Of a stretch of DNA of 7,633 nucleotides, positions 1 to 5,856 are shown piece after piece. A program made the position numbers and the translations under genes. The stretch's first letter is position 1; the number at the start of each line of letters is the position of its first letter. The notes under the pieces were generated by a model that was given only the letters and a program-made list of their open reading frames with translations, ran no database searches and had not been told where the DNA came from. Where the stretch lies: NCBI GenBank assembly GCA_004296145.1, contig SEBM01000185.1:1-7633 (forward strand). Direction: 5' to 3'. Origin of the DNA: Flavobacterium sp. (lineage in GTDB: Bacteria; Bacteroidota; Bacteroidia; Flavobacteriales; Flavobacteriaceae).

Positions 1-694
1 GCCAGTAACCGTGGGATATTATTTTTGCTGAAGTATTGTTTTTCAAGACTTTTCGGAAAGTCTGAACAGATTTTGCATTTCCGGTCAGGATAAAGTTGGC
101 GTTTTTCCATTCTTCTGTTTGAAATACCGGTAAATCCTGAATCCATTTTTCATTTCTGAACGAGCCGTCTTTTGGGAATACTGTACAATTTTCAAGCTTT
201 AATAATTCAGGAACATTTTTGTTTTCTTCATCTAATTCAAAATAAAACTGAAACTGATCCTTATTTTTTTTGAAAACAGAAAACACTGAACACGCAAGTG
301 CTAATGAAGTTTCATCGCCAAAAACAACATATTTTTTAGCCGATTCATTATAACATTTGTGCGTTTTTAAAATACTGGGACTTATTTTGTCACCAACATT
401 TAATTGTCTCATGTATTCGCTTCCGGGATGCGTTCCGTGCAAGTGAACAATAAAATCCATAATTCCGTTTTTTGTATCCGAAAAAGCAGCAGAATAACGT
501 CGTACTTCTGTATCACTCACGCGGATATCCATGTAAGAACTAGGTTGAAAATTAAGTGATTTAAAATCTCCGTTAAAACGAATTCTTTTTACAGAAGGTG
601 ATAAAAGTTCGGTTTCTGTAACTTTCATCAAAGGTAATTTTGGTATAAATATTTTTTCAACAACATCTAATACCCATTTTGGTGCGTTTGGCAT
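1..694 (-). CDS. Siderophore-interacting protein (FAD/NAD(P)H ferric-siderophore reductase family), 3' end cut off by window
   Basis: 231 codons are readable from an ATG at 694 to the left edge with no stop, so the C-terminus is missing. The family (SIP/ViuB-like, flavin reductase fold) binds FAD and reduces ferric siderophores in the cytoplasm to release iron. Seen in the translation: an N-terminal FAD-binding beta-barrel with the RxYS flavin motif (R65, Y67, S68), then HLHGTHPGSEYM (85-95), which matches the family's HG..PGS.W stretch. The NAD(P)H-binding half has GDETS (126-130, family GDETA) and ends in HGYW (228-231), close to the usual YW near the C-terminus, so probably only about ten residues are lost. 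It follows the AraC-family gene on the same strand after 74 bp, which suggests that the AraC protein controls it. The iron role is family knowledge; the siderophore used cannot be read from the sequence. Confidence 0.88.
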   Translation of the reverse strand, partial: MPNAPKWVLDVVEKIFIPKLPLMKVTETELLSPSVKRIRFNGDFKSLNFQPSSYMDIRVSDTEVRRYSAAFSDTKNGIMDFIVHLHGTHPGSEYMRQLNVGDKISPSILKTHKCYNESAKKYVVFGDETSLALACSVFSVFKKNKDQFQFYFELDEENKNVPELLKLENCTVFPKDGSFRNEKWIQDLPVFQTEEWKNANFILTGNAKSVQTFRKVLKNNTSAKIISHGYW

Positions 695-713
695 AATTAT
701 AAAATTTATGCTG

Positions 714-721
714 CAAAGGAA
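714..721 (-). promoter_or_regulatory. Possible -7 box of a promoter for the siderophore-interacting gene
   Basis: On the minus strand this reads TTCCTTTG, one mismatch from the Bacteroidota sigma-A -7 consensus TAnnTTTG, and lies 19 bp before the ATG at 694. I find no TTTG -33 box at the expected distance. The 74-bp gap to the AraC gene is long enough for a separate, AraC-activated promoter, and an activator-dependent promoter can lack a good -33 box. Weak evidence; read-through from the upstream genes is equally possible. Confidence 0.25.
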
Positions 722-768
722 CGGGATGAAGTTTGTTTTAGAATAGAATGAAAAAGGTAATAATTGGA

Positions 769-1647
769 CTATTCACGGAATTTATTTCGAAAGGAAAGTG
801 GTGTTTCTCCCGAAATCTTTTTGAATAATCTGGAGAAATAAGTATGATCTTCAAAACCCAGATCAAATGAAATTTCCTTAACGTCATTATCTGTATAATA
901 AAGCTGACGTTTGGCCTCGGTCATCATTTTATTCTGAAGCCAGTACGTTACCGAATTCCCTGTTGTTTCTTTTACGCAATCATTTAAGTGAGATGTTGTA
1001 ATGTTCAATTTTTCAGCAAAATAAGAAGCAGATTCCAGCATAGAATTAGAAGTAATCATTCTCTGAAATTTTGATGTGATTAACTGCGATTGATTTAATT
1101 TACGGTTTACTTTCTTTTCAGAATCAGCAAAAAGATTAGAAATCCGGTAAACAAAAGACATAAAAAGTCCGTTGATTATTTGCTGTTTATTGGGCAATTG
1201 CTGATTGAAAGTCTGATACAAAATAGCAACGGTATCTAGTATTTCTTTATGTTTTGTGTTTGAAATTTTCAGCACTTGTTCGGATGCCTGTAAACTTTGA
1301 AAAACCTCATTGCATAAATTCGGAATCAAAAACGGATTTACAGTAATAAAATAACCTTCAGATTTAGGATCAAATTTCCTTGCTGAATGCACCTGATACG
1401 GTTTAAGAACCATTAAAGACATTCTGGTCAAAGCAATATCTTCCATATCGCAAACAAAATCTACATAGCCTTTTGTAAGCAAGGCAAAAATATAATACTC
1501 ATCACGATGGGTTTCAAACGGACTTTCTGATTGCTCAAATTCTACCGGCAATTCATGCGGATCTTTGAGCGGAAATTTTAAAAGATCAATGCCACCAATA
1601 GCTGAACTATCCTGCGTGTGAGTATATATTTTGGTCTTTTTTTGCAT
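769..1647 (-). CDS. AraC-family transcriptional regulator
   Basis: A 292-residue protein of usual AraC-family length. The N-terminal half resembles the cupin-like ligand/dimerisation domain: H47-R-D-E-Y-Y-I-F with a G at 60, and P83-Y-Q-V-H87, the common 'PxxxH' strand. The C-terminal ~100 residues hold the paired helix-turn-helix domain. The first HTH covers about 204-225 (SASYFAEKLNITTSHLNDCV). The second covers about 254-276 and is followed by the classic signature DLGFEDHTYFSRLFKKISGE (262-281) and a P at 283 with F287 and R288. It is a DNA-binding activator or repressor in the cytoplasm. It starts 27 bp after the exported hydrolase gene ends and is followed by the siderophore-interacting gene, so the three are probably co-transcribed. 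By position it is the likely regulator of that gene and may sense iron or a siderophore, but the ligand is unknown. Confidence 0.93.
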   Translation of the reverse strand: MQKKTKIYTHTQDSSAIGGIDLLKFPLKDPHELPVEFEQSESPFETHRDEYYIFALLTKGYVDFVCDMEDIALTRMSLMVLKPYQVHSARKFDPKSEGYFITVNPFLIPNLCNEVFQSLQASEQVLKISNTKHKEILDTVAILYQTFNQQLPNKQQIINGLFMSFVYRISNLFADSEKKVNRKLNQSQLITSKFQRMITSNSMLESASYFAEKLNITTSHLNDCVKETTGNSVTYWLQNKMMTEAKRQLYYTDNDVKEISFDLGFEDHTYFSRLFKKISGETPLSFRNKFRE

Positions 1648-1674
1648 CTGATTATTGCCTTTTCATAATATCTA

Positions 1675-2496
1675 TTATTTTCTTTTTGAAAATAGCCATT
1701 GTGGAAGTTCGTCGGTTATTAAAAATGGAATTACAATATTATTATGGTTAAGATTTGTAAATGTGGTAAAAGTGAGGTTTTTGTCGTTATTGAGTTTGTT
1801 GTATAAAGACACACTTCCGATGTATGGATTTTCATCATCTTTTTCTCCGTGAATCAGCCAGATATCTTTTTGATTTAGTTTTTTAAGGTTTGAAAAATCC
1901 GGAACGGCAGCAATCGAAATCATCGCTGCAAATGCGTTTGGTTTAAAATTTAAAAGATTTTGCGCCGTAGAAGCACCCATTGAATAACCAATCAGATAAA
2001 TTCTGTTTTTATCGATGTTTGGATATTCTTTTTCAAGATCATCAATAAGTTTCAATAACGAAAAAACATCATCTGAAGGTACAGAAGTTAATATTCCGTC
2101 CTTATTTTCTTTATAATCAGAAGAACGCTTATTAAATTGTGGTGCTACGACATAACATTGAAATTTGTCATAAATCTCCTCGCGCAACCAAATTCTGGCA
2201 AGCGGTTCGAGTTGATTCATATTGTCATTCCCAATTCGTGTTGAATTTTGAAATGTAATTACCAAAGGATATTTTTGTTCTTTTTTATTGTCCTTAGGTA
2301 TCAGAAATCTATACGGAATAGTACCAAATACTTTCTTCTCAAACTTATCGGTATTTAAACTATTTAATGATTTTCTGTTGTTTACAAAAGTAAGACTGTC
2401 TACCTGAGTATCGCGATAGTCTTTTTTCTGTGCCGCAATTTGATGAATTGTACAAAATAGGAAACAGATTGCTGTATAGAACCAATTTTTGAACAT
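1675..2496 (-). CDS. Exported alpha/beta-hydrolase (predicted esterase/peptidase, COG4099-like)
   Basis: I start this gene at the ATG at 2496, giving 273 residues, because the protein then begins with a signal peptide (MFKNWFYTAICFLFCTIH.. ending QIAAQ, about 1-23). A longer in-frame start at 2592 would put 32 extra residues, partly encoded by a palindromic repeat, before the signal. Catalytic residues in this numbering: S172 in GYSMG (nucleophile elbow), D220 in HGEKD and H251 in NLNHNN. The order and the stretch YPLVITF..GNDNMNQL (about 76-97) followed by VVAPQ resemble predicted peptidases/esterases related to phospholipase/carboxylesterase. The usual LHGxG oxyanion strand reads FQNST here. 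It acts in the periplasm or outside the cell on an unknown ester or peptide. The AraC gene begins 27 bp downstream, so an iron-siderophore esterase is conceivable but not shown. Confidence 0.85.
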   Translation of the reverse strand: MFKNWFYTAICFLFCTIHQIAAQKKDYRDTQVDSLTFVNNRKSLNSLNTDKFEKKVFGTIPYRFLIPKDNKKEQKYPLVITFQNSTRIGNDNMNQLEPLARIWLREEIYDKFQCYVVAPQFNKRSSDYKENKDGILTSVPSDDVFSLLKLIDDLEKEYPNIDKNRIYLIGYSMGASTAQNLLNFKPNAFAAMISIAAVPDFSNLKKLNQKDIWLIHGEKDDENPYIGSVSLYNKLNNDKNLTFTTFTNLNHNNIVIPFLITDELPQWLFSKRK

Positions 2497-2553
2497 TATT
2501 TGTCTTAAATTATTTATTGTTTTTTTATTCTGAAATCTTAAATAGCCCAATAT

Positions 2554-2581
2554 TGTCATTTCGACGTTAGGAGAAATCACA
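2554..2581 (+). repeat. Palindromic repeat unit, copy 1 (REP-like)
   Basis: A 28-bp unit that is itself an imperfect palindrome: TGTCATTTC, a ten-base centre, then GAAATCACA; ATTTC pairs with GAAAT and TGT with ACA, with one mismatch between. It is exactly repeated in inverted orientation at 2611-2638. It lies between map and the exported hydrolase gene and runs into the over-extended reading frame of the latter. I recall near-identical sequences in many intergenic spaces of flavobacterial genomes, but this was not checked. Confidence 0.75.
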
Positions 2582-2610
2582 CTCGTAACCACAATATTTT
2601 AAAAGCTTTA

Positions 2611-2638
2611 TGTGATTTCTCCTAACGTCGAAATGACA
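2611..2638 (-). repeat. Palindromic repeat unit, copy 2 (REP-like)
   Basis: Exact reverse complement of the unit at 2554-2581: TGTGATTTC, a ten-base centre, GAAATGACA. It lies 89 bp beyond the map stop codon. It shares no base outside the 28 bp with copy 1, which defines the edges of the unit. Confidence 0.75.
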
Positions 2639-2727
2639 CAACTTTGGTTAATCACCAGGTTAAATACATTTTGAAATTTTTTATTTATATTCTGTAGTAA
2701 GATTAATCTAAAAGCTTAAATCCCTTA

Positions 2728-3492
2728 CTAATTCCAAATTTCATTCATTTCAGTCAATATAATTGGCTTGCCATCAGTAACCACAATAGTATGTTCATGT
2801 TGCGCCATAAAACCGCCTTTATTTCCAACCATTGTCCAGCCATCCTGTAATGTTTCTGCATACGTTGAAGCTGTTGCAATAAAAGTTTCAATCGCAACCA
2901 CAGAATTTTTCTTAAATCTCGTAAGGTTAAATTTATCTCTGTAATTGGCTATTTCATGTGGTGCTTCGTGCAGACTTCTTCCTATTCCGTGGCCAGTCAG
3001 GTTTTTAATTACCTTAAAGCCTCTTTTTTTAGCTTCCGTTTCCATTATATATCCAATATCAGAAATACGAACGCCGCCTTTGATGTTGTAAATCGCTTTT
3101 TGCAAAATTTCCTTAGAAGCTTCAATAAGTTTTTGGTGCTGGTTTACATCTTCTCCAATAACAAAAGATCCGCCGTTATCTGACCAAAATCCATTTAATT
3201 CTGCAGAAACATCAATGTTAATCAGGTCGCCTTCAGCAATTATTCTTTTATCAGAAGGAATTCCGTGGCAAAATTCATTATTGACACTTATGCAAGTCCA
3301 ACCCGGAAAACCGTACGTTTCATAAGGCGCAGATTTTGCTCCTAGATCGTTAAGAATTTTTCCGCCATAATTGTCTAATTCTTTGGTTGTCATGCCGGGT
3401 TTTGCAAAATTTCTCATTTCTTTTAAAGCAAAAGCAACCGCTTCACTCGCCTTTTGCATTCCGATTAATTCTGATTCTGTTGTAATTGACAT
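2728..3492 (-). CDS. map: Type I methionine aminopeptidase
   Basis: A 254-residue cytoplasmic metalloprotease that removes the N-terminal methionine from new proteins; E. coli MAP has 264. All five dinuclear-metal ligands are visible: D94 (INIDVS), D105 (SDNGG), H168 (GHGIG), E202 (IETF) and E233 (QHEHT). The substrate-site histidines H76 (CHGIP) and H175 (SLHEAPH) are present too. There is no N-terminal zinc-finger extension, so this is the short type Ia form. The stretch NGFWSDNGGSF differs from the more common DGYHGDTSKTF form and is closer to the variant I associate with accessory MAPs such as B. subtilis MapB. It is monocistronic or leads the minus-strand run; no translation genes adjoin it. 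Bacteroidota usually carry a map near secY/infA, so this copy may be a second one; that cannot be tested from this window. Confidence 0.95.
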   Translation of the reverse strand: MSITTESELIGMQKASEAVAFALKEMRNFAKPGMTTKELDNYGGKILNDLGAKSAPYETYGFPGWTCISVNNEFCHGIPSDKRIIAEGDLINIDVSAELNGFWSDNGGSFVIGEDVNQHQKLIEASKEILQKAIYNIKGGVRISDIGYIMETEAKKRGFKVIKNLTGHGIGRSLHEAPHEIANYRDKFNLTRFKKNSVVAIETFIATASTYAETLQDGWTMVGNKGGFMAQHEHTIVVTDGKPIILTEMNEIWN

Positions 3493-3588
3493 ATTTTTTA
3501 TTTTTTGAGAAAGTATTGTCGGACTAAAGTACTATTTTTATTATTATATTAGCTTAACACAGAAATCAATTAAAGATTTAATTATAAA
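3493..3588. promoter_or_regulatory. Divergent promoter region between map and the NTF2-like gene
   Basis: This 96-bp gap must hold start signals for both genes. The best -7-like boxes are TACTTTAG on the minus strand (3524-3531) for map and TATATTAG on the plus strand (3545-3552) for the small gene; each is one mismatch from TAnnTTTG. Neither has a clear TTTG -33 box at the usual spacing. A 16-bp AT-only palindrome, AATTAAA-GA-TTTAATT (3568-3583), lies 5 bp before the ATG at 3589. Neither start has a good Shine-Dalgarno sequence, which is normal in this phylum. Confidence 0.4.
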
Positions 3589-3957
3589 ATGGCAGAATCA
3601 GAAAACCAATTTGAAGAAGTAATTCGCAAAGCATACAATGCTTTTAACGAACGAAATATTGATAATGCATTAGCAACAATGCAGCCCGATGTACAATGGT
3701 CAAAAGCCTGGGAAGGCGGCTATATTGTTGGACACGATGAAATTAAAAAATACTGGACAAGACAATGGACAGAAATAAATCCTAAAGTTGAGCCAATTGG
3801 TTTTAATGCAAGAGAAAACGGAAGTCTGGAAGTTACGGTGCATCAGGTTGTAAAAGACTTATTGGGTAATTTGATGTTTGACGGATTGGTAAAGCATGTT
3901 TACACGTTTCAGAATGGTTTGATTAAAACGATGGATATTGAGTTAGTGGAGGAATAA
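3589..3957 (+). CDS. Small NTF2-like / SnoaL-like domain protein
   Basis: A 122-residue single-domain protein without signal peptide or membrane segment. The layout fits the NTF2-like (SnoaL/DUF4440-type) cone fold. There is an amphipathic helix FEEVIRKAYNAFNERNIDNALATM (8-31), then the typical strand DVQWS (34-38). The loop GGYIVGHDEIKKYWTRQWTEI (43-63) carries the familiar 'G.d.I..yw' motif, and antiparallel strands follow to HVYTFQNGLIKTMDIE (103-118), typical of the C-terminal sheet. Such proteins bind small hydrophobic ligands or act as isomerases or cyclases. No catalytic residue can be assigned, so the substrate is unknown. Its stop codon lies inside the hairpin shared with the convergent lipoprotein gene, so the protein ends in VEE. 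Confidence 0.85.
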   Translation: MAESENQFEEVIRKAYNAFNERNIDNALATMQPDVQWSKAWEGGYIVGHDEIKKYWTRQWTEINPKVEPIGFNARENGSLEVTVHQVVKDLLGNLMFDGLVKHVYTFQNGLIKTMDIELVEE

Positions 3958-3971
3958 TTATTATTCCTCCA
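3947..3971 (+). terminator. Intrinsic terminator shared by two convergent genes, containing both stop codons
   Basis: A perfect 11-bp stem, TGGAGGAATAA / TTATTCCTCCA, with a 3-base loop (3958-3960). On the plus strand it is followed after GA by TTTTTT (3974-3979), the normal form of a Rho-independent terminator for the NTF2-like gene. On the minus strand no T-run follows, so termination there would rely on the hairpin alone. TAA at 3955-3957 and the reverse-strand TAA at 3961-3963 are both in the stem, making the last ten bases of both genes identical. Confidence 0.8.
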
Positions 3972-4527
3972 GATTTTTTAATTTATCGACCAATTCTGTA
4001 TCATTTTTGCCTCCACAGGTAGACAAAATGACTTTTCCTGTTTTATCAATTATTACTTTGGCAGGACTGCACGATAAATTATAGTGTAGTTTATCTTCTG
4101 TATTTTCAGAAATAGTATTATCAATCTGATCAAATGCTATTTTTGAATTTTTCAGGTTTTTGTCAAATTCAGCTTTGCTGTCATTGAAACCTTCTATAAT
4201 ACCAATAAATTTGGCCTTGTCTTTATAAGTGTTATAAATTCCGTTAAATTCTTCGCTCATATCATAAGTGCCGCTTTTTACCAAATAAGACTTATCATAA
4301 ATAAAAATCACAATAGTTTTACCTTTATAATCTGCCGAATTAAATAATTTGCCATTGATTGTTCTGGCCGAAAAATATTCGGGTTTTGCATTAAGAGAAA
4401 AGTTGAGATCTTCTTTTTTAATCTCCCGAACGATTTTTTGCTGTTCTCTTACCTTTTTATCTTTCTCAATTTTTTTCTCACAGGAAATGATAAATGGCAT
4501 TACAAGTAATAGGATTATATATTTCAT
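3961..4527 (-). CDS. Lipoprotein with thioredoxin-like (redoxin/TlpA-type) domain lacking CXXC
   Basis: I start at the ATG at 4527 (188 residues); the longer frame would use a TTG at 4554 and add nine residues before the signal. The start yields a lipoprotein signal MKYIILLLVMPFIISC with the lipid-modified Cys at 16, then a charged, helical linker (17-41). The domain from about 51 on reads as a TlpA/AhpC-TSA thioredoxin-like fold: FSARTINGKLFNSADYKGKTIVIFIY, then SPAKVIIDKTGKVILS (154-169), where P155 takes the cis-Pro position before the 'ID..G.I' strand. Where the family has W-C-x-x-C this protein has IYDKSYLVKSG, without cysteine. Remaining cysteines are C153 and C171. It is probably anchored in a membrane facing the periplasm. 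Disulfide exchange by the normal mechanism is not expected; it could be a binding or stress protein. Confidence 0.8.
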   Translation of the reverse strand: MKYIILLLVMPFIISCEKKIEKDKKVREQQKIVREIKKEDLNFSLNAKPEYFSARTINGKLFNSADYKGKTIVIFIYDKSYLVKSGTYDMSEEFNGIYNTYKDKAKFIGIIEGFNDSKAEFDKNLKNSKIAFDQIDNTISENTEDKLHYNLSCSPAKVIIDKTGKVILSTCGGKNDTELVDKLKNLEE

Positions 4528-4652
4528 AAAGCGTTTATTTACATTTGTTTGCAATAACTAATTTACTGCTTTTTTTTATTATTAAGGCTTTTGTTCCGAC
4601 TTAAAAACATACTTAATAATAGGAATAGCAAGAAAATATTTATAATCCGGTT

Positions 4653-4682
4653 TTTGATTTCATCATTAATTTGTATAATTTG
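4653..4682 (+). promoter_or_regulatory. Candidate promoter for the acyltransferase-PhzF pair
   Basis: TTTG at 4653-4656 and TATAATTTG at 4674-4682 resemble the Bacteroidota -33 (TTTG) and -7 (TAnnTTTG) boxes. The -7 box has one extra base between TA and TTTG, and the spacing is 17-18 bp, slightly short. An overlapping TTAATTTG (4666-4673) is an alternative. Transcription would begin near 4690, about 50 bp before the ATG. AAAGGA at 4724-4729, nine bases before the ATG, is a reasonable ribosome-binding site. The rest of the 4555-4738 gap shows nothing I can name. Confidence 0.4.
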
Positions 4683-4738
4683 CAGGCAATAGCAATAAGC
4701 GTTATCGCACTTTCAAATATCCGAAAGGATTCAATTAA

Positions 4739-5833
4739 ATGAATACAAGTATTTCTTCTCCGGCAAATCTCCAGACTAAACAACATTTCGAAATTCTCGA
4801 CGGATTAAGAGGTATTGCAGCTTTAGCCGTTGTCATTTTCCATTTTATGGAATGGGTTTTTACTGATCCGGGTGAAAATTTTATCGGACATGGTTTTCTG
4901 GCTGTTGATTTCTTTTTCTGTCTCTCCGGTTTTGTAATTGGTTATGCTTATGATGATCGTATAGCAAAAATGGGACTCCGCAAGTTTTTTATATCCAGAA
5001 TTATCAGGTTGCATCCGTTGGTTGTTGCAGGATCTGTACTTGGTTTACTGGCCTTTTTGTTCGATCCGTTTGGTGGAAATCTGCAATTATACAGCGTTGG
5101 AAAAATTATTCTGACCTTTATCTGTTCCTTATTTCTTATTCCGTTGCCAGTGATTGCCGATCGCGGTTTTAACTTATTCAGTTTCAATGCGCCGGCATGG
5201 TCGCTGTTTTGGGAATATATGGCTAATATTGTTTATGCCTTTTTATTGTATAGAGTAAAACGTGGTTTGCTGTTATTATTGACAATCTTTTCCGGAGTGG
5301 CAATTTGTTATGTCGCTTACAATTCAGGAAATTTATTAGGAGGCTGGAGCGGCCCGACTTTCTGGGACGGATGCGCCAGGATTTCCTATTCTTTTTTAGC
5401 AGGATTGCTTATTTATCGCTCTAACTGGATTATCAAAAACAATTTAGGCTTTTTTGGACTTTCAATTTTATTGCTTTTAGCCTTTATAATGCCCTTTTCA
5501 AAATGGAATTGGTTATCAGAACCTTTGGTTGTTTTAATTTACTTTCCGTTGCTAATTTCTTTGGGCGCCGGAACGGTATTAAAACCTAACTTAAAGAAGG
5601 TATGCATATTTTCGGGTCAAATCTCCTACCCTTTGTATATGACGCATTACGCCGTTTTATGGATGTTTGGTAATTATTATATCAGTCATAAACCAGATAC
5701 AACGCAACTTGCTTTAATTGTTACTTCTGCGGTAATTTTCCTGGTTGGGTTTGCTTATTTAGTAATGGTTCTCTACGATATTCCAATAAGGAAATATTTA
5801 AGCAATAAATGGAATAAAAGACCTTTAAATTAA
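4739..5833 (+). CDS. Membrane acyltransferase, acyltransferase-3 family (OafA/YrhL type)
   Basis: A 364-residue inner-membrane protein with about ten hydrophobic segments and no extra SGNH domain. Family marks in order: ILDGLRGIAALAVVIFHF (19-36) with the essential-type His at 35; GFLAVDFFFCLSGFVIGY (52-69), the family's VDxFFxLSGFxI; SRIIRLHPL (86-94), equal to the R..R..P motif; PAWSLFWEYM (152-161), equal to WSL..E; and the C-terminal SYPLYMTHYAVLW (296-308) with H303. These enzymes move an acyl group, often acetyl from acetyl-CoA, across the membrane onto sugars of O-antigen, exopolysaccharide, peptidoglycan or glycolipids. No polysaccharide gene lies nearby, so the acceptor is unknown. 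The PhzF-family gene follows after 23 bp on the same strand and is probably co-transcribed. Confidence 0.92.
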   Translation: MNTSISSPANLQTKQHFEILDGLRGIAALAVVIFHFMEWVFTDPGENFIGHGFLAVDFFFCLSGFVIGYAYDDRIAKMGLRKFFISRIIRLHPLVVAGSVLGLLAFLFDPFGGNLQLYSVGKIILTFICSLFLIPLPVIADRGFNLFSFNAPAWSLFWEYMANIVYAFLLYRVKRGLLLLLTIFSGVAICYVAYNSGNLLGGWSGPTFWDGCARISYSFLAGLLIYRSNWIIKNNLGFFGLSILLLLAFIMPFSKWNWLSEPLVVLIYFPLLISLGAGTVLKPNLKKVCIFSGQISYPLYMTHYAVLWMFGNYYISHKPDTTQLALIVTSAVIFLVGFAYLVMVLYDIPIRKYLSNKWNKRPLN

Positions 5834-5856
5834 AAAAAACTTTTAAAATTATTAAA

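Larger units (their letters stand above)
2554..2638. repeat. Inverted pair of 28-bp palindromic repeats (85-bp long hairpin element)
   Basis: The arms at 2554-2581 and 2611-2638 are perfect reverse complements over 28 bp, separated by a 29-bp AT-rich loop; pairing stops at once on both sides. A transcript in either direction could form a very stable hairpin. No T-run follows it on either strand, so it does not look like a standard intrinsic terminator. It could protect or attenuate the map-to-hydrolase transcript, or be a REP/MITE-like mobile remnant. It occupies the middle of the 231-bp gap 2497-2727; in the rest of that gap I see only AT-rich sequence and no convincing promoter. Confidence 0.8.

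Noticed and set aside
1655..1852. 65-codon plus-strand reading frame
   Set aside because: It lies opposite the 3' end of the exported hydrolase gene, shows no domain-like sequence and has no promoter. It is a shadow frame.
2554..2638. Long inverted repeat as a CRISPR unit, an insertion-sequence end or an intrinsic terminator
   Set aside because: Only two copies in inverted orientation, with a 29-bp loop, no transposase, no regular spacers and no T-run on either side.
2700..2709. AGATTAATCT palindrome after the map gene as its terminator
   Set aside because: Only ten bases, no loop and no G/C in the stem core, and no direct T-run. Best read as AT-rich chance.
2956..3183. 75-codon plus-strand reading frame
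   Set aside because: Entirely opposite the well-supported map gene, with residue composition typical of an antisense frame.
4349..4561. 70-codon plus-strand reading frame ending near 4561
   Set aside because: Antisense to the lipoprotein's signal and linker. The hydrophobic look comes from the reversed AT-rich signal-peptide sequence.
4823..5187. Two overlapping minus-strand frames (4823-5014 and 4948-5187)
   Set aside because: Both are opposite the conserved N-terminal motifs of the acyltransferase and resemble no protein family.
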